Source: Perognathus longimembris pacificus
Lineage: Eukaryota > Chordata > Mammalia > Rodentia > Heteromyidae
Reading direction: 5' to 3'
Assembly: GCF_023159225.1 (NCBI RefSeq)
Contig: NC_063162.1
Location: 99,867,594 to 99,931,593 of the forward strand
Length of the DNA: 64,000 bases
Positions 46,812-58,779 of this stretch are shown piece by piece (the stretch's first letter is position 1; every line of letters starts with the position of its first letter). The position numbers and the translations under genes are program-made. Under the pieces are notes generated by a model. The model saw only the letters and a program-made list of their open reading frames with translations, searched no databases and was not told the DNA's origin.

Positions 46812-47113
46812 GTTTTTATTTTTTTATTTTTTTTCAAATTTTTATTATCAAACTGATGTACAGAGAAGTTACAGTTTCATACGTTAGGCATTGGATACAT
46901 TTCTTGTACTGTTTGCTACCTCGTCCCTCATTCCCCCCTCCCCCCTCCCCCTTTCCCTTTTCCCCCATGAGTTGTTTAGTTCATTTACACCAAACAGTTT
47001 TGCAAGTATTGCTTTTGTAGTTGTTTGTATTTTTTTACCCTATATACCACTGTTTACCAGTATACATGGTTTCCAGTATACTCAGATAAGATACAGAGAT
47101 AGTGTAGGTACAA
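46812..47113 (-). mobile_element. L1 3' end, type A (young)
   Basis: T-rich tail, AAATTTTTATTATCAAACTG, the C-rich purine-tract complement (about 46930-46965), and AAGTATTGCTTTTGTAGTTG. A gap relative to the 31258 copy lies near 47040. It ends near GTGTAGGTACAAC. Confidence 0.9.
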
Positions 47114-47185
47114 CAAACTTTTCAATAAAAGTAATTTCTTAGAGTCATCATACAAAGTATAATGTACAAGTGAGATATATGACTG

Positions 47186-47395
47186 TTGCCATATGCTGCT
47201 CAGGTATGTAACCCTAGTTATTCAGACACCTGAGATCTGGAAGGTCTCCATTTGAGCCAGCCAAGTCAGAAAAGTCCACTAGACTCCATCTAAAAAAAAC
47301 TCAAAAAGCAGGGCTGGAGATGTGGCTCAAGTGGTAGAGTGTCAGGGGATTGAGTGCAAGTTCCTGAGTTTAAACCTCAGAACCCCTGAGAAATG
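47186..47395 (+). mobile_element. B1-ID dimeric SINE
   Basis: B1-like half (GGTATGTAACCCTAGTTATT, CACTAGACTCCATCTAAAAA), then an ID half (GGGCTGGAGATGTGGCTCAA, AGTTTAAACCTCAGAACCCC). Without the extra Geo-type insert, this is the simple B1-ID arrangement. Confidence 0.68.
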
Positions 47396-47954
47396 TATAA
47401 CTGAAACTATGAAAACATTAGATGCTTAGGAAGTCTTGATGTTCTTATCATTCAGTTAGCCTTCTGGATTTCACTAGGATGACCTGATTCATGTCAGACA
47501 GGATAAGGAAACCAGACTTTAACACAGAACTAGCTTACCCGGACACACACCCAACAATATTAGCAACCCTGCCGAAATAAAGTAAGTGTTAAGACAAAGG
47601 CCAAAGCAAGATAGTAGATATTTGCTAGTTGTAGACATAGAAAGTTGAAATATGTACTATAATGATTACCTTATGCAAACACAAGCCCACTGTATTAACA
47701 TGGAGAATCTCTGGTGAACATTTTAGTAATAAGACATAATTCCTTACATTAAATGGTTTTTAAGTGAGACATAAAGAGATTGCTAAAGATTCAATATGAT
47801 AGAGCTGTTAAACATACCCAAATTTATCTACAAATTCTATGTAATCTGAATAAAAATCTTTTAGGATTGTTTTCAGCTTCTAAAACATTCGGAATTTAAT
47901 ATGAAAAAGCAAAAGGAAAAAAAACCAAAATACTTTAAAATAAAACACACTATA

Positions 47955-48266
47955 GCAGCCCCACTTTTGGGTATCTATCCAAAAGACCACAAACAAAATC
48001 ACAGTAATGCCACCAGCACAACAATGTTCATCGCAGCACAATTTGTCATAGCAAGAATCTGGAACCAACCCAGATGCCCCTCAGTAGACGAATGGATCAG
48101 GAAAATGTGGTACATATACACAATGGAATTTTATGCCTCTATCAGAAAGAATGACATTGCCCCATTTGTAAGGAAATGGAAGGACTTGGAAAAAATTATA
48201 CTAAGTGAAGTGAGCCAGACCCAAAGAAACATGGACTCTATGGTCTTCCTTATTGGGAATAATTAG
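47955..48266 (+). pseudogene. L1 ORF2 C-terminal end, open to its stop
   Basis: About 100 codons of the ORF2 C-terminus ([15 protein letters not shown], then MWYIYTMEFYASIRKND) remain open to a TAA at 48264-48266. The codon that is a stop in the 31819 copy is still CAA here. With no RT or endonuclease it is only a remnant. Confidence 0.93.
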
Positions 48267-48778
48267 TACAGGTTTAGGCAATTCATAACAGAGCATCACA
48301 AGGCCCAATAGCTATACCCTTATGAACACATAAGATGATGCTAAGAGAAATGAACTCCATGTTGTGGAAACAATTGTTATATCACAGTTGTAACTACTTT
48401 CAACGTCCTATGTTTATCTGTAGCTTCTATTATTGATGATGTTCTTGTATCACCTTCCTGTGGTTGTACCTACACTATGGCTGTAATCTTATCTGAGTAT
48501 ATTGGAAACAGTGTTTATGGGTATTGGAAGTAGGAAATTCAAAGGGAATACCAAATTTGAGAGACACAGGGTAAAAAAAGAGAAACAACTACAAAAGCAA
48601 TACTTGCAAAACTGTTTGGTGTAAGTGAACTGAACACCTCCGGGGGGGGGGGGAAGGGAAAGGGGGGGAGGGAGGGAGTATGAGGGACAAGGTAACAAAC
48701 AGTACAAGAAATGTATCCAATGCCTAATGTATGAAACTGTAACCTCTATGTACATCAGTTTTATAATAAAAACTTTAA
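47955..48778 (+). mobile_element. Young-type L1 fragment with target-site duplication
   Basis: A 5'-truncated L1: the last ORF2 codons, a 3' UTR and a type A terminus (TGTACATCAGTTTTATAAT). The perfect 13-bp repeat AAAACACACTATA flanks it (47942-47954 and 48779-48791). The 3' UTR has a 12-G run at 48642-48653. Confidence 0.97.
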
Positions 48779-49200
48779 AAAACACACTATAAAATACACT
48801 CTATTGCCTGCAGTAATTAACACACTATATTGGCACAGCAACAGAAAAATAGACCAATGTAACAAAATAGCCATGCATATATAAACAAACCCAGGCACAT
48901 ATGAGTATTTTTAAATGAAACATAGCAGAATAATGTAGAACAAGCAGAATTCTTCAGGAAATGGTAGCAGGTTATATTTATATGTGAAAAATAAACTAGT
49001 ACTCTAACTTAATTCCTTCCACAAAAATTGACTTCAGAAATTTAGAAAGCAAAATCTAAAAACCAAAACTGTAAAAAAATTAGAAGATAATATAAGTGAG
49101 TATATTCATACTTACATATCAGGAACTCTTAAACCAAACTAGAAAATGAAAGTTTACTTTGTCACCATAAAAGTCAGACCTTCTAGACCAACAGCAAGTT

Positions 49201-50734
49201 TTTAGCCTTAATGATGCAGTGCAAGTGGTAGAGTGTCATATATATATATATATATAATATTTCTAGAAATGATATTGCTTCATTGATTTGATATTTTTAC
49301 ATAGAACTCCAAATATTCTCATACGTGAATCCATGATCCAGTCAAAATGGTCATTGCCAATCACTGAATATTTCTTGTTAATGGGAAACATGCATTTACT
49401 GAAAATTCCATGGCAGCTGGGCAGGAATTCTTCACATGACTTTGTTAGACATCGTTAGTTATCTGAAGTTCCAGTGAGTCCTAGTGTTTGCCTCCAGCGG
49501 CCACTACTTCTTGGAACTATGAAATAATCAAGGATCTACATATATATAACATCTTAATGGGATCTTTCAGAAACAGAAAAACTGGGGCAGGAAGTATGGA
49601 AATATTTACTTCTCAAATTCTATCTTGAAACACTAAAATTTCATCTCAATGATCCAAAGACAAATATAAACTCCTTATATCAGGAGTATCACATCAAATT
49701 TTACTTGCTAACATTTTCCTATATAGTTTAGCAAGGAAGTTCTTGTAAAAGCAACTGAACAAAAACCTATAAATATGAACTCACTAATTTATGTGCTTTT
49801 AGATTTTAGCACTGCAAATTTATCAAGCAAATTTAACTGAAGAAGCAGTTAAATGTTTATAGTAGATTTTAAAATGAAATGAATTCACTCAAAGAAAATA
49901 TTCATTGGGAATATTGTTAACAAGTTGACTCTGAATGTATCTCCTAATTTCCCCCTTCTTCACTAGTTAGACTATTGGCAAAATACACCCAAAGTGTGCT
50001 TAGTAAGTATTTAGTATGTAAGTACTAATGTAAATACTTAGTTAAGCACTAAGATTATTCTAAACCCAGAGGTATGTATATGGGGGTGTGGGTTACTTCT
50101 TAGCTCTCTAACTATAAAGCCACATGCAAAAAAGCTTAGTAATTTTCTCTCTATTCTATTACAGATTAAAAAACCAAAAAAAATTATAACATTAATAGAA
50201 TGTCTTCATAGTTGAGAAGAGTCTTCTTAAATAAAAACAATGAAATATTTTAAGGCCAAAACATTTTGAATCATAAATGAGATTGCCATTTTAATATTGT
50301 ATTATTTGCCTTTAGTGCAAAATATTGGGGAAAATAATCAAATTGTTTATTAGAATTCAATGAGGCAGGATTTTTCACCATCACCTCCTTGCAACACGGT
50401 ATAGTAACATTTTTATTTTGAAGCAATTCTGGCAGAAAAGAGACAGTGGTATGGCTAGAGACTGACTTAGAAACTTGACACTCATTCATTTTTGTGTTTG
50501 CATCTAATGCCAGCCCAGTGATGTGCTCTACTTGTACATAGAGCAAAGCCAAACTCCCTCTATATCAATTTGTTTTAAAGTTGCATGTATCTATTGTTAA
50601 AAATGCTGTTAAATTTCTGAATAGTATAATAACTTTCCTTTTTTGCAGAAAATAAAGCAGTTCCTTTAATGCCTTCTATTTTGAGTTTCACATAGACTGA
50701 TCTGGGTAAAATATCATGTGCCAGTGTGTTTTGG
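49201..50734. other. Unassigned AT-rich sequence
   Basis: A short TA run at about 49238-49258, preceded by an ID-like scrap (CAAGTGGTAGAGTG). Otherwise no gene or repeat recognised; a 93-codon minus frame (50271-50552) has no motif. Confidence 0.42.
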
Positions 50735-50900
50735 TGACAGAGTCATTGGGTGAAGAGTCATAAGACTCAGTTCCTTTCTAAGCTCTGACACTTCATTGGT
50801 CAAGTGATCTGCTTCACTTTTCTTCTGAAAGCTGAGGAAATAGCACCTGCACTTCCTGAAACTGTGTGTTAAGGTGAGATCAGATGAGGTAATGAAGACT
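50735..50900 (+). mobile_element. MIR SINE
   Basis: AGACTCAGTTCCTTTCTAAG, CTCTGACACTTCATTGGTCA, AAGTGATCTGCTTCACTTTT and GAGATCAGATGAGGTAATG match MIR in order. Ancient mammalian SINE, so the position predates rodents. Confidence 0.68.
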
Positions 50901-51528
50901 GAATGGATCTGGTAGAATAAAATTATACATTAATAGAAAGGACTAAAGGGTAATGTAGAGAATGCCCTACAAGGAAATTTTAAAACATAATTTTCCCCAT
51001 AATGAACATTTAGAGTGTCTCCCACATGCCTGGCTTTTATATAGACCTAAAAAGAAGCAGGAGTATAGGTAGGAAGGAGGTAGATAAATTATATGGAAAA
51101 CATCGTGATCTCTTGGCTCAAACAACTTGTAATAATATAGGTATCAAGACATGAAAAAATTAAAAACTAACTGATAATTTAAAGAAGCAAAAGATTTCAC
51201 AGATGGAAACAGGGAGAGATAATTAGTGCTAAAAATAGGTCTTTGGAGAGAGGTCATTAAGCAAGTGTTGAAATCCCCAAGTCTCTCCAGGGTTTTAATC
51301 CCTTAATTAAAACTCCCTTTTACATTAGTACATTTTCAGCTAGTAAAGTATGTGTTTTTTACAGGAGAAATACTTGAACATATTTACATGGTTCAACAAT
51401 CTATAGAGAAAAATGAAATTTCACACATTCCACACCTCCTCTATATCATTATAACTTTCTGTCTCATTTCTTTCCTTACCCGAAACTATTGGCAACAACT
51501 CGGTGGCATGTTTTCTAGAGTGTTTGTG

Positions 51529-51531
<3 letters not shown>
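50901..51531. other. Unassigned sequence
   Basis: Nothing recognised. Confidence 0.4.

Positions 51532-51568
<37 letters not shown>
51532..51568. repeat. (CA)n microsatellite
   Basis: About 18 pure CA units. Confidence 0.97.
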
Positions 51569-51569
<1 letters not shown>

Positions 51570-51609
51570 CTGTAGCATTGAATATTGTAATGTTTGTCCT
51601 GCAAAGGGA

Positions 51610-51812
51610 AGCTGTATTTGGTGGGATGTACCTGTGATTTTAGTACTCATGGGAAGCAAAACACAAATGGGCCATATTACATGTGTATACTCTGTCAGGA
51701 AACCAAACCCTGCCCTAAAAATGCCCAGCAAGAGTGGTAACGTGTCTTGGGAAATCACACAACCCTCTTAAATCTGAGGGCTTGTGTTCAAACCCAAGTA
51801 CCATAAAAAGAA
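51610..51812 (+). mobile_element. B1-ID dimeric SINE, old
   Basis: B1-like start (GGTGGGATGTACCTGTGATT) and end (CAGGAAACCAAACCCTGCCC), then an ID-like half (TGTGTTCAAACCCAAGTACC). Weak similarity throughout. Confidence 0.48.
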
Positions 51813-52701
51813 AAAAATATTTAAGTCTTTGCTTATTTCCTGGTGTTGATAAATAGCTAACTAAACATATCACAATGACTGAGCCCAAAGTCAAGGAGAT
51901 AGAAATTATATTCTCTTTGGAGAGATATGAATGCAAGAAAGGCTAACTAGAAAGGCCAACAAGAAGGGCTAACTGCACTGTCCTTCACTACTCTGAAATT
52001 AATTTTTTTGTTTCTATTTATAAGTGTTTTGTAAAAAGTTTGTGTGTAGACCCTTTACCTCAGATTTATGACAATATTTTCCCAATGACAAGCTATAACA
52101 AGTTTATAACATGTTAAAAAGAGACTCTGCCTCTGTATCTTTGTCATAGGAATACTAATGGGTCCTATTTCAAATATGTAATATATTTCTCTATTTTGAA
52201 ATTGCTCATCATAGTCCCTGGCACATAATAATTACTGAATACATATTGACTATACAACTTTAAAATTCCATATCTGGTCATTCTCACAAGTTCAAAGCCA
52301 TATGACAAGTTGTTCATGTAATTTTTTCCTAAGATATCTCAATGGAGAACTCAATCTGGTTGTTTCTGAGTCCCTAACAAAATCCCCAAATCTGGCTACA
52401 TTAAGCATTCTCAATCTAGTAGGTGACATGATTTATCAATTGTCATCAGTTATGTGAGCAGATCCATTTCTTCCTATGGAAACTTCAGAGGCCACTAACG
52501 ATTTGTCACTTCTGAAACAATTAGAAAACGAAATCCTCTTTGCCTTATGCATTTACTCATTTGCTCCATCCTGGCATGCACAGAATTCATTACAGAATTG
52601 CTAATGCATAGATTCTCTAAAATCCAAATTACATATTAAGTTTACAACTTGAAAAGTTTTGAAAAACGCATATACCCATGACCTATCCTCCTCTGTTGAA
52701 T

Positions 52702-52704
<3 letters not shown>
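51813..52704. other. Unassigned sequence
   Basis: Nothing firm. A TCCCTGGCACATAATAATTA piece near 52215 recalls a MIR/L2 tail but is too short to call. Confidence 0.4.

Positions 52705-52747
<43 letters not shown>
52705..52747. repeat. (CA)n microsatellite
   Basis: About 21 pure CA units. Confidence 0.97.
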
Positions 52748-52749
<2 letters not shown>

Positions 52750-52875
52750 TTCCTTCCTCTGAAAATGTTTCCCTATATACCTTCCTGTCAGTCTTCATCC
52801 TTGACCAAATCAATCACTTTCCACATATGCTTTCACCATTAGAAGAGTTTGTCCTAACATTTCTGTTTTGATGGG

Positions 52876-53088
52876 TGGGTAGTACTAAGATTTGAACTCA
52901 GGGCTTTATGCTTGCAAGGCAGGAACTCTACATCATGAGAGCTACCTCTCCAGCAATCCTATAACAACCCCTATGCCTCCTCTGTAGCTGATACCATGTG
53001 CAAGCACCATTACCTTTGACTTCATTGTAGAAATGAAGTCTCACTGGCGGGCTTTTAACTGATCTCTGCCACCAGAATAGTTGAGTCT
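52876..53088 (-). mobile_element. B1-ID dimeric SINE, old
   Basis: Antisense ID half (GATTTGAACTCAGGGCTTTA, GCAAGGCAGGAACTCTACA), then degraded B1-like sequence (GTCTCACTGGCGGGC). Confidence 0.5.
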
Positions 53089-53187
53089 GTCCTAAAATAT
53101 CAGGAAAATGAATGACATCTCTGTATCAACATTTTGTATGTGGCTTTTCCACTTAGACTATGATCTTCAGGGTTCATTGGTACACAT

Positions 53188-53189
<2 letters not shown>

Positions 53190-53229
<40 letters not shown>

Positions 53230-53322
53230 TGTGTGTCTGTATGTATGTGTGTCTTTGTCTGTGTCTGTGTCTGTGTGTCTGTGTCTGTGTGTCTGTGACT
53301 CTGTGTCTGTGTGCCTGTGTAT
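53190..53322. repeat. TG / TGTC compound repeat
   Basis: About 18 TG units followed by roughly 90 bases of TGTC- and TGTGTC-type units. Long frames on both strands through here are simple-repeat artefacts. Confidence 0.95.
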
Positions 53323-53629
53323 AAGCAGTCTGCTTTCTTTCATTGATGAACAGCACACCATTGCATCATAATACCATAAATATTTTTTAGCTGTCTCAGT
53401 GATGAGCACTTCAACTATAGCCACTTTCAGAAAAGTTTTAGATATTATTAAATCTACTACGAATGTAAAGTGGGGCTTGTAGCACATTTAATTTCATCTC
53501 TTAGTAAGTCTTAGAGTTTCAATTTCATGGGGAAAGTGTTTATTAACTGTGTAAAAATCTACTGAATTATTTTCTAAAATAGTAGCACCATGTTGCTCCC
53601 CACCAAAATCTACCTTTAAGAAGTTTACC

Positions 53630-54170
53630 TTTATTATCATTACTTTTAGCTTTTCTATTTCGTGGGTCAATAGTGAGATGGGTCACATTATTACCTAAAT
53701 TTGCACTTCTTTGATGCATAAAAATGTTGACCACTTTTCCATTTGTCTGTTCAGATCATTTCTTCTGTGGACTATCTGATCAAAATTGTTGGTACTTTAT
53801 CATTTTGTTCATAATGATTTTTAGAGTTTCCATATTTTTTATGCTCAAAATACAGGTGCTTTATCAGCTATATAATTCTCAAACATATTATTTTAATCTT
53901 TTTCTTACATATTTATTTTCTTAATTCATAGGACAATGACTTTCAGTGGGCAGAAGTAGTCATTTGATAAAGTATTATTAATTTTATCATATTTTACTGC
54001 TTTTTCTGTTTGTGCCCTCAAGAATTTTTGCCCACATACAAAACAAAACATAAGTTACTATGGTTTTTATGCCAAATAATTATAGTGTGGGATGTTACAC
54101 TTAGGTTTATGACTTCCCTTAAATTAACTGTTTTTCTGTTTGTATCAATCTTATTATTGCTTTACCATTT
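53630..54170 (-). mobile_element. Old L1 ORF2 segment
   Basis: Antisense order: TTGCACTTCTTTGATGCATA, CATTTGTCTGTTCAGATCAT, ACAGGTGCTTTATCAGCTAT, AAGAATTTTTGCCCACATAC. This follows the ORF2 C-terminal region of old L1s. No frame. Confidence 0.62.
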
Positions 54171-55194
54171 GTTCAAAAATATACTCCGTTCTGCTTTTAT
54201 AAAAATTGCTTTTCCAATCTTTTCTAAAGCAACACCATATTGGTAAGGGCCTATTTATGAACTATCTCCCCTCTAGTTTTCTTATGCCAATCCCCCACTG
54301 CCTTCAATGATCACAATAGAAATTCTTGAAATGAATATAAATACTTCAAGTTTATTTCTCCTTTTGAGATTTTTGGATCCTTTCAATGTAAATTTTCAAA
54401 TCATCGTGTCACCTTACAAAAGTAAGGAAAAGTCAGTCAGTTCAAAATTGTGGTATTGTGGTTATTGAGGGCATTTGTATGTGTCTCAGGTGCTTTGGGG
54501 AACATAATGTGCTGTGTGGCTGCTTAAACCAAATGGAATGTGTTATCATGTCATATTAACTGGAAAACTTTGCATTAATACATGTCTATTTGACAGCCTG
54601 CCATTCTTTGTGCTATTGTGGTCATATATATCATGTCCTTATACATTATAAGCTCCACAATACATTGTTTTATTTTTATATAGTCATGTTTTTTTTAAAA
54701 AATCAGTATGAGGCAACTGATATGCATTTATATTTATTATACATGTGTATTCAAAAATGTTTATATTATGTATATATATACAGAGAGGTATATGTATACA
54801 TACATATGTACATATTTTTATTTTCAAGTCCTTTCTCTCTGTAGGAAACAAGACTCAATCTGGAGTCTTTTTGTTTTCTATGTGAACTACTTTCTCTAAC
54901 TATTCATATAATGTAACTGCTGGCAACAAATTCCCATTTGTATTTTTCTATAAATGTCTGCTTTTGGCATTCAGTTTCAAAGGATATTTTTGCTGGATAT
55001 GGAAATCTGGGTTGACAAGATTCTTGGTGTTGTTTTTTTTTTCCTTTTAAAATTTGTCATTCTGATAAAGGAATGAGATGATTGTCTGACAAGTCAATTT
55101 TTTCTGTGTGCTAAGAAACAACCCTTCCTCTTATTCCCAATGGTCACTGTTTTTTATTTCAGTACCTTGGTCTTGTAAATAACTCTATCTAATT
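54171..55194. other. Unassigned AT-rich sequence
   Basis: Possibly more old L1, but no segment placed. TA-rich around 54760-54820. Frames around 80 codons have no motif. Confidence 0.4.
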
Positions 55195-55405
55195 TGGGGA
55201 GGGGAAGCAGAACCACAAAAACAGCGGGACAAAGGGTGAACCACTGCAATAGCAATACTCACTAGACACTATGTTGGAAATGAACTTTACAACTCGGAGG
55301 GGAGAGGAGTGGCAGGAGAGGAAAAACAGGAGAAAATGAGGAAGGGGTAACATTGCTTACATAACTGCAACTTCTCTGTATGTCACCTTGACAATAAAAC
55401 ATTTT
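55195..55405 (+). mobile_element. L1 3' end, type C, plus arm of a tail-to-tail pair
   Basis: 3' UTR with purine tract (AACTCGGAGGGGAGAGGAG) ending TCACCTTGACAATAAAAC. It faces a second copy in opposite orientation with almost no gap. Confidence 0.85.
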
Positions 55406-55640
55406 TAATTAATTTATTGTCAAGGTGAAGTACAGAGAGGGTACAGTTAAATATATTAGGTAGTGAATACATTTTTTATCCAATTTGATAACCCCTCCCT
55501 CATTTTTCACCAGCTTTCATTCCCCCCATTACAGATAGTTTACAGCATATTGTCTTGTAAGTATTGCTGTTGCATTGTTTGGCCTTTTACCCTTTGTCTC
55601 ACCATTTTAATGTTCCCCTTCCCTTCCCTTCTCTAATTCA
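55406..55640 (-). mobile_element. L1 3' end, type C, minus arm of a tail-to-tail pair
   Basis: Starts TTTATTGTCAAGGTGAAGTA, continues through the C-rich purine-tract complement (about 55490-55535) and TAAGTATTGCTGTTGCATTG. It is a diverged inverted copy of the element at 55195. Confidence 0.85.
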
Positions 55641-55819
55641 GACAGATATATATAAAATACCCAAAGTACCAGAATCAAATACAGTGAAAACAGGACTAAA
55701 TCATAGGGAAGATGAACAGAGGAAAAAAGAAATAATTTCACATAGCACATTGGAAATAATAACCTCACTGATAAATCACTTGCTTCCATATTTTGGAGGT
55801 CATTTTTCTTAGGGTTATC

Positions 55820-56108
55820 TTATGGAACCAACCAGATGCCCTTCAGTAGATGAATGGATCAAGAAATTATGGTATATATACACAATGGAATTCTCTGCTT
55901 CTATCAGAATGAATGATATCACCCTAGGAAATGGAAAGACTTGGAAAATAATCATATTAAGTAAAGTAAGCCAGACCCAAAGAAATATAGATTCCATGGT
56001 TTCCATCATTGGCAATAATTACTATATATCTAGTATAGTCCTAGCAGATAATCACAATAGCACAATAGCGAGGTACATATGATCACATAAGATGATGCTA
56101 AGAGAATT
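55820..56108 (+). mobile_element. L1 ORF2 end and 3'-UTR start fragment
   Basis: Encodes the end of ORF2 (RCPSVDEWIKKLWYIYTMEF) in a mostly open frame starting at 55822, then 3' UTR to TAAGATGATGCTAAGAGAA. A codon block after the ITL residues is shortened relative to other copies. It lies downstream of its own 3' UTR type, so the local order is scrambled. Confidence 0.88.
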
Positions 56109-56164
56109 AAATATTTTTTTAAAAAACCACACAACACTTTTATTACTCCTATATCATTTCACTT

Positions 56165-56330
56165 TAAAAAAATTTTCACCTTAATTTTATTTATCTTTTA
56201 TTATCTTTATGTAATTGTGCAAAGAGGTTGTCATTTAATGAAGCAGTTTATGAATACAATATGCTTTGATCAATGGCATTCCTTTCAACCTTTTCACCCA
56301 TCCTTTCAAATTTTCTTTTTCTCTTCAGTG
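56165..56330 (-). mobile_element. Old L1 3' end, type B
   Basis: AAGCAGTTTATGAATACAAT, TGCTTTGATCAATGGCATTC and CCTTTCAACCTTTTCACCC match the type B terminus in antisense. Confidence 0.58.
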
Positions 56331-56599
56331 TTTTCTTGTTTGCTTTTTTTTCTTCAATGATTGCTTGTCAAACCTTGGTGTATTGTTTTCTTTGTATTTT
56401 TCTGCTTAGGATACACTTAGTTCCTAAGCTCTAAGTAAATTCTTGATTTAAGTGTATCACTATTTCATCGAATTTAATACTACCAGAAAGAATTCTGAGT
56501 TTTTATGATGGTAAGGACACTAAAGATGAAATCTACCCTTTCAATTTTTATGTGAACACTCATATGAATTTTGCCATCTATGGGTCAAGTGTTGGGTAT

Positions 56600-57110
56600 A
56601 AGATCTCTCCAATTTACTCATTTTACATAATTAAAACTTCATACACATTGGTTGGTAACTCTCATTTCCTTGTGCAATTCCTGCCAATCACTGTTGTCTT
56701 CTTAGCTTGTATGAGTTTGAGTACTTTCTAGAGGCTTCAGATAAGTAGCATCACACCATGTTTTTCCTATTAAGTGTGGTTTACTTCATTTAATAAATCA
56801 CTCTCAAAGATAACCCATGTTACTGCATACGACATGACCATCTTCTTTTTTCAGGTTAAATAATGTTCCCTTGCATGAATCTACCATCCCTTTGTTTATC
56901 CATTCAGTCACTGATGAAAGCTTTGGTTGTTTCCACATATTTAATTATTGGAATAATGTGTCATATAGGATGCAAATATCTCTTCAATATCCTGATCTAT
57001 GAGAAGATTATCTGTTTCAAACTCATTCGCCATTATTTAAATGAGAATTTCTCCCCATATTTTATACAGATCTCTCCATCTTTCAGTGCACTCAAGTGAA
57101 AAGATCTGAT
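56600..57110 (-). mobile_element. Old L1 3' UTR/ORF2-end segment
   Basis: Antisense order: TAGCATCACACCATGTTTTT, AGATAACCCATGTTACTGCA, TGTTTATCCATTCAGTCACT, TTTGGTTGTTTCCACATATT. This is the classic old-L1 3' region and is probably the same insertion as 56165. Confidence 0.66.
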
Positions 57111-58779
57111 TTTAGTTTCCCAAATAGGTTATCTACTCCTTCCTACCTCTTTTTTAACCCCTTGAAAATTACTTTCTCATTTTTAGAATGTTTGCTCTCT
57201 ACACTAATATGTGTCACAAGCATATGTGTGCAGGTGCATACATGCACACACACACATATAAATATGGAATATTGTTCACACCTCAGGTCAGTTGTTTTTA
57301 TAAATCAATGAAGCCTTTTTCTGAATACCACTTCTTCCTGATTCCTCTTTCTAATGTGTCTAGTTGTTTTGCTTCATAGTCTTCATCACCATATTTGATT
57401 TGGGCTTTATTTGTGATTAGTTCATTATTTCCTTCATCATTTGAATTTCACTTCCAATGATTTGTACCCGTGTGTGTGTGTGTATGTGTGTAGTAAAACC
57501 TTGTTAACTTTATTCACAATTATATGAGCAGTGCTAAGCAAAGACAGAAGATATGATATGTGCTCTCAAAATGCTTCTTTAAATAATTAAGTCACTAATC
57601 TCCAGTGTCTCACCTATGCTACATCATGACAGTTTCTAATTAAATACCTCTCAGGTATTTAATGTACCATCACATGTATCAAACAATGTATTTCTTCTCC
57701 ACCAACCACTTGTTCTCTTCAATAAAAATTAATTCTAGCCATATAGATCTACATACTCAAAGTAGATCTTGCAAACCATTTTTATGATCGCTCCCTTGTT
57801 TACTATTTCCCATACATGTGTTTTATTGGGATATCTTATTAAGCTAAAAATAATATTACCTTTTCCCAACATCTACCATATTTCTCTGATTTTAGTCTTT
57901 CCCCAAGCTAATTTAACCTTTATTATTTATCCTTCTTCCTTCAACTTTTAGACATTCCCACAACATAAATGTTCCATGTCCTAAACTAAACTTTTCTCGG
58001 AGTTCTCATTTTTAAGTAGAAAAAGTCTAAAAATCTAAACATAGCCTACATTATTTTTTTAACTTGATCCTACATTTATGTGGTAATATCACAGATTTAA
58101 GCACTTCATCTCAAGGGAAAATTCTCCTACTTTATCTTATATACTTAATGGCATCTTTTTCATATGCCCGCAGCCACATAAGCAAGAGCTCTATTCTCTG
58201 TGTTTTGACCCTAAGTCTATGTCCTCAAGTGTTCTCAGTCCCTCCACTCCCTATTACTGGAGCAATAGGGACTTATGTGGCTTCCATTTCTACATACAGG
58301 CTTTTAAGGTGCCTCGCTGTCTACCTCAGGTCTTGCTACTTCTTATTACCAAAGTTGTCTAGTGATCTGACATCATGTAAGAAGAGGCTATAAGCCAAAA
58401 ATCAGACTTTTCAGGACCAGAATTCTAAAACTCCTCCTTCAAAGTAGGCCACAAACCTGATGTTTTTAGATCAATCCCATGCAGGCTATATAACTCTCCA
58501 ACCCTCTTCATCACTGTGGGTTATGGCAAGACAATCTTTCCTACTTCTTTTCCTCCATTGGGGGGGCGGGGTGTGGTTGGGTGTGGGACAGCACTGGATT
58601 TCTACTTCTGTTTTCTTCTCTCTAGCTGATGTTCCTTTCCTCCACTGTGTCACGTGGAAAGACAGATAAAGGATCTTAGCTATAATAGAAGAGCTAACAA
58701 TGCCATTCCTATTACATTAAATTCATAGAGTTTTCCATTCCATTTCTGGTCATGTCCTCCTCTTCTTACCACCTCTGGG
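57111..58779. other. Unassigned sequence
   Basis: Short CA (about 57243-57256) and TG (about 57471-57490) runs, and a G-quadruplex-type motif at 58560. No gene recognised; a 109-codon frame (58064-58393) has no family motif. Confidence 0.42.
58560..58587 (+). other. G-quadruplex-type motif
   Basis: G runs of 7, 4, 3 and 3 with loops of 1, 7 and 3 bases satisfy the usual G-quadruplex rule. The surrounding DNA is pyrimidine-rich on the plus strand. Confidence 0.7.

Larger units (their letters stand above)
47740..49200 (+). mobile_element. Old L1 ORF2 hosting a young L1
   Basis: ORF2-like sequence runs from about 47740 (ATTTATCTACAAATTCTATG, CTGAATAAAAATCTTTTAGG) to 47954 and resumes after 48791 (TATATTGGCACAGCAACAG, ATAGACCAATGTAACAAAA, TAGAAGATAATATAAG). 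The two halves are contiguous on an ancestral L1 once the inserted element is removed. No frame survives. Confidence 0.72.

Noticed and set aside
53108..53487. Frames of about 60 to 106 codons on both strands
   Set aside because: Simple-repeat translation (TG/TGTC), low complexity.
58064..58393. A 109-codon plus-strand frame
   Set aside because: No family motif, no start context or splice edges, and composition typical of pyrimidine-rich non-coding DNA.
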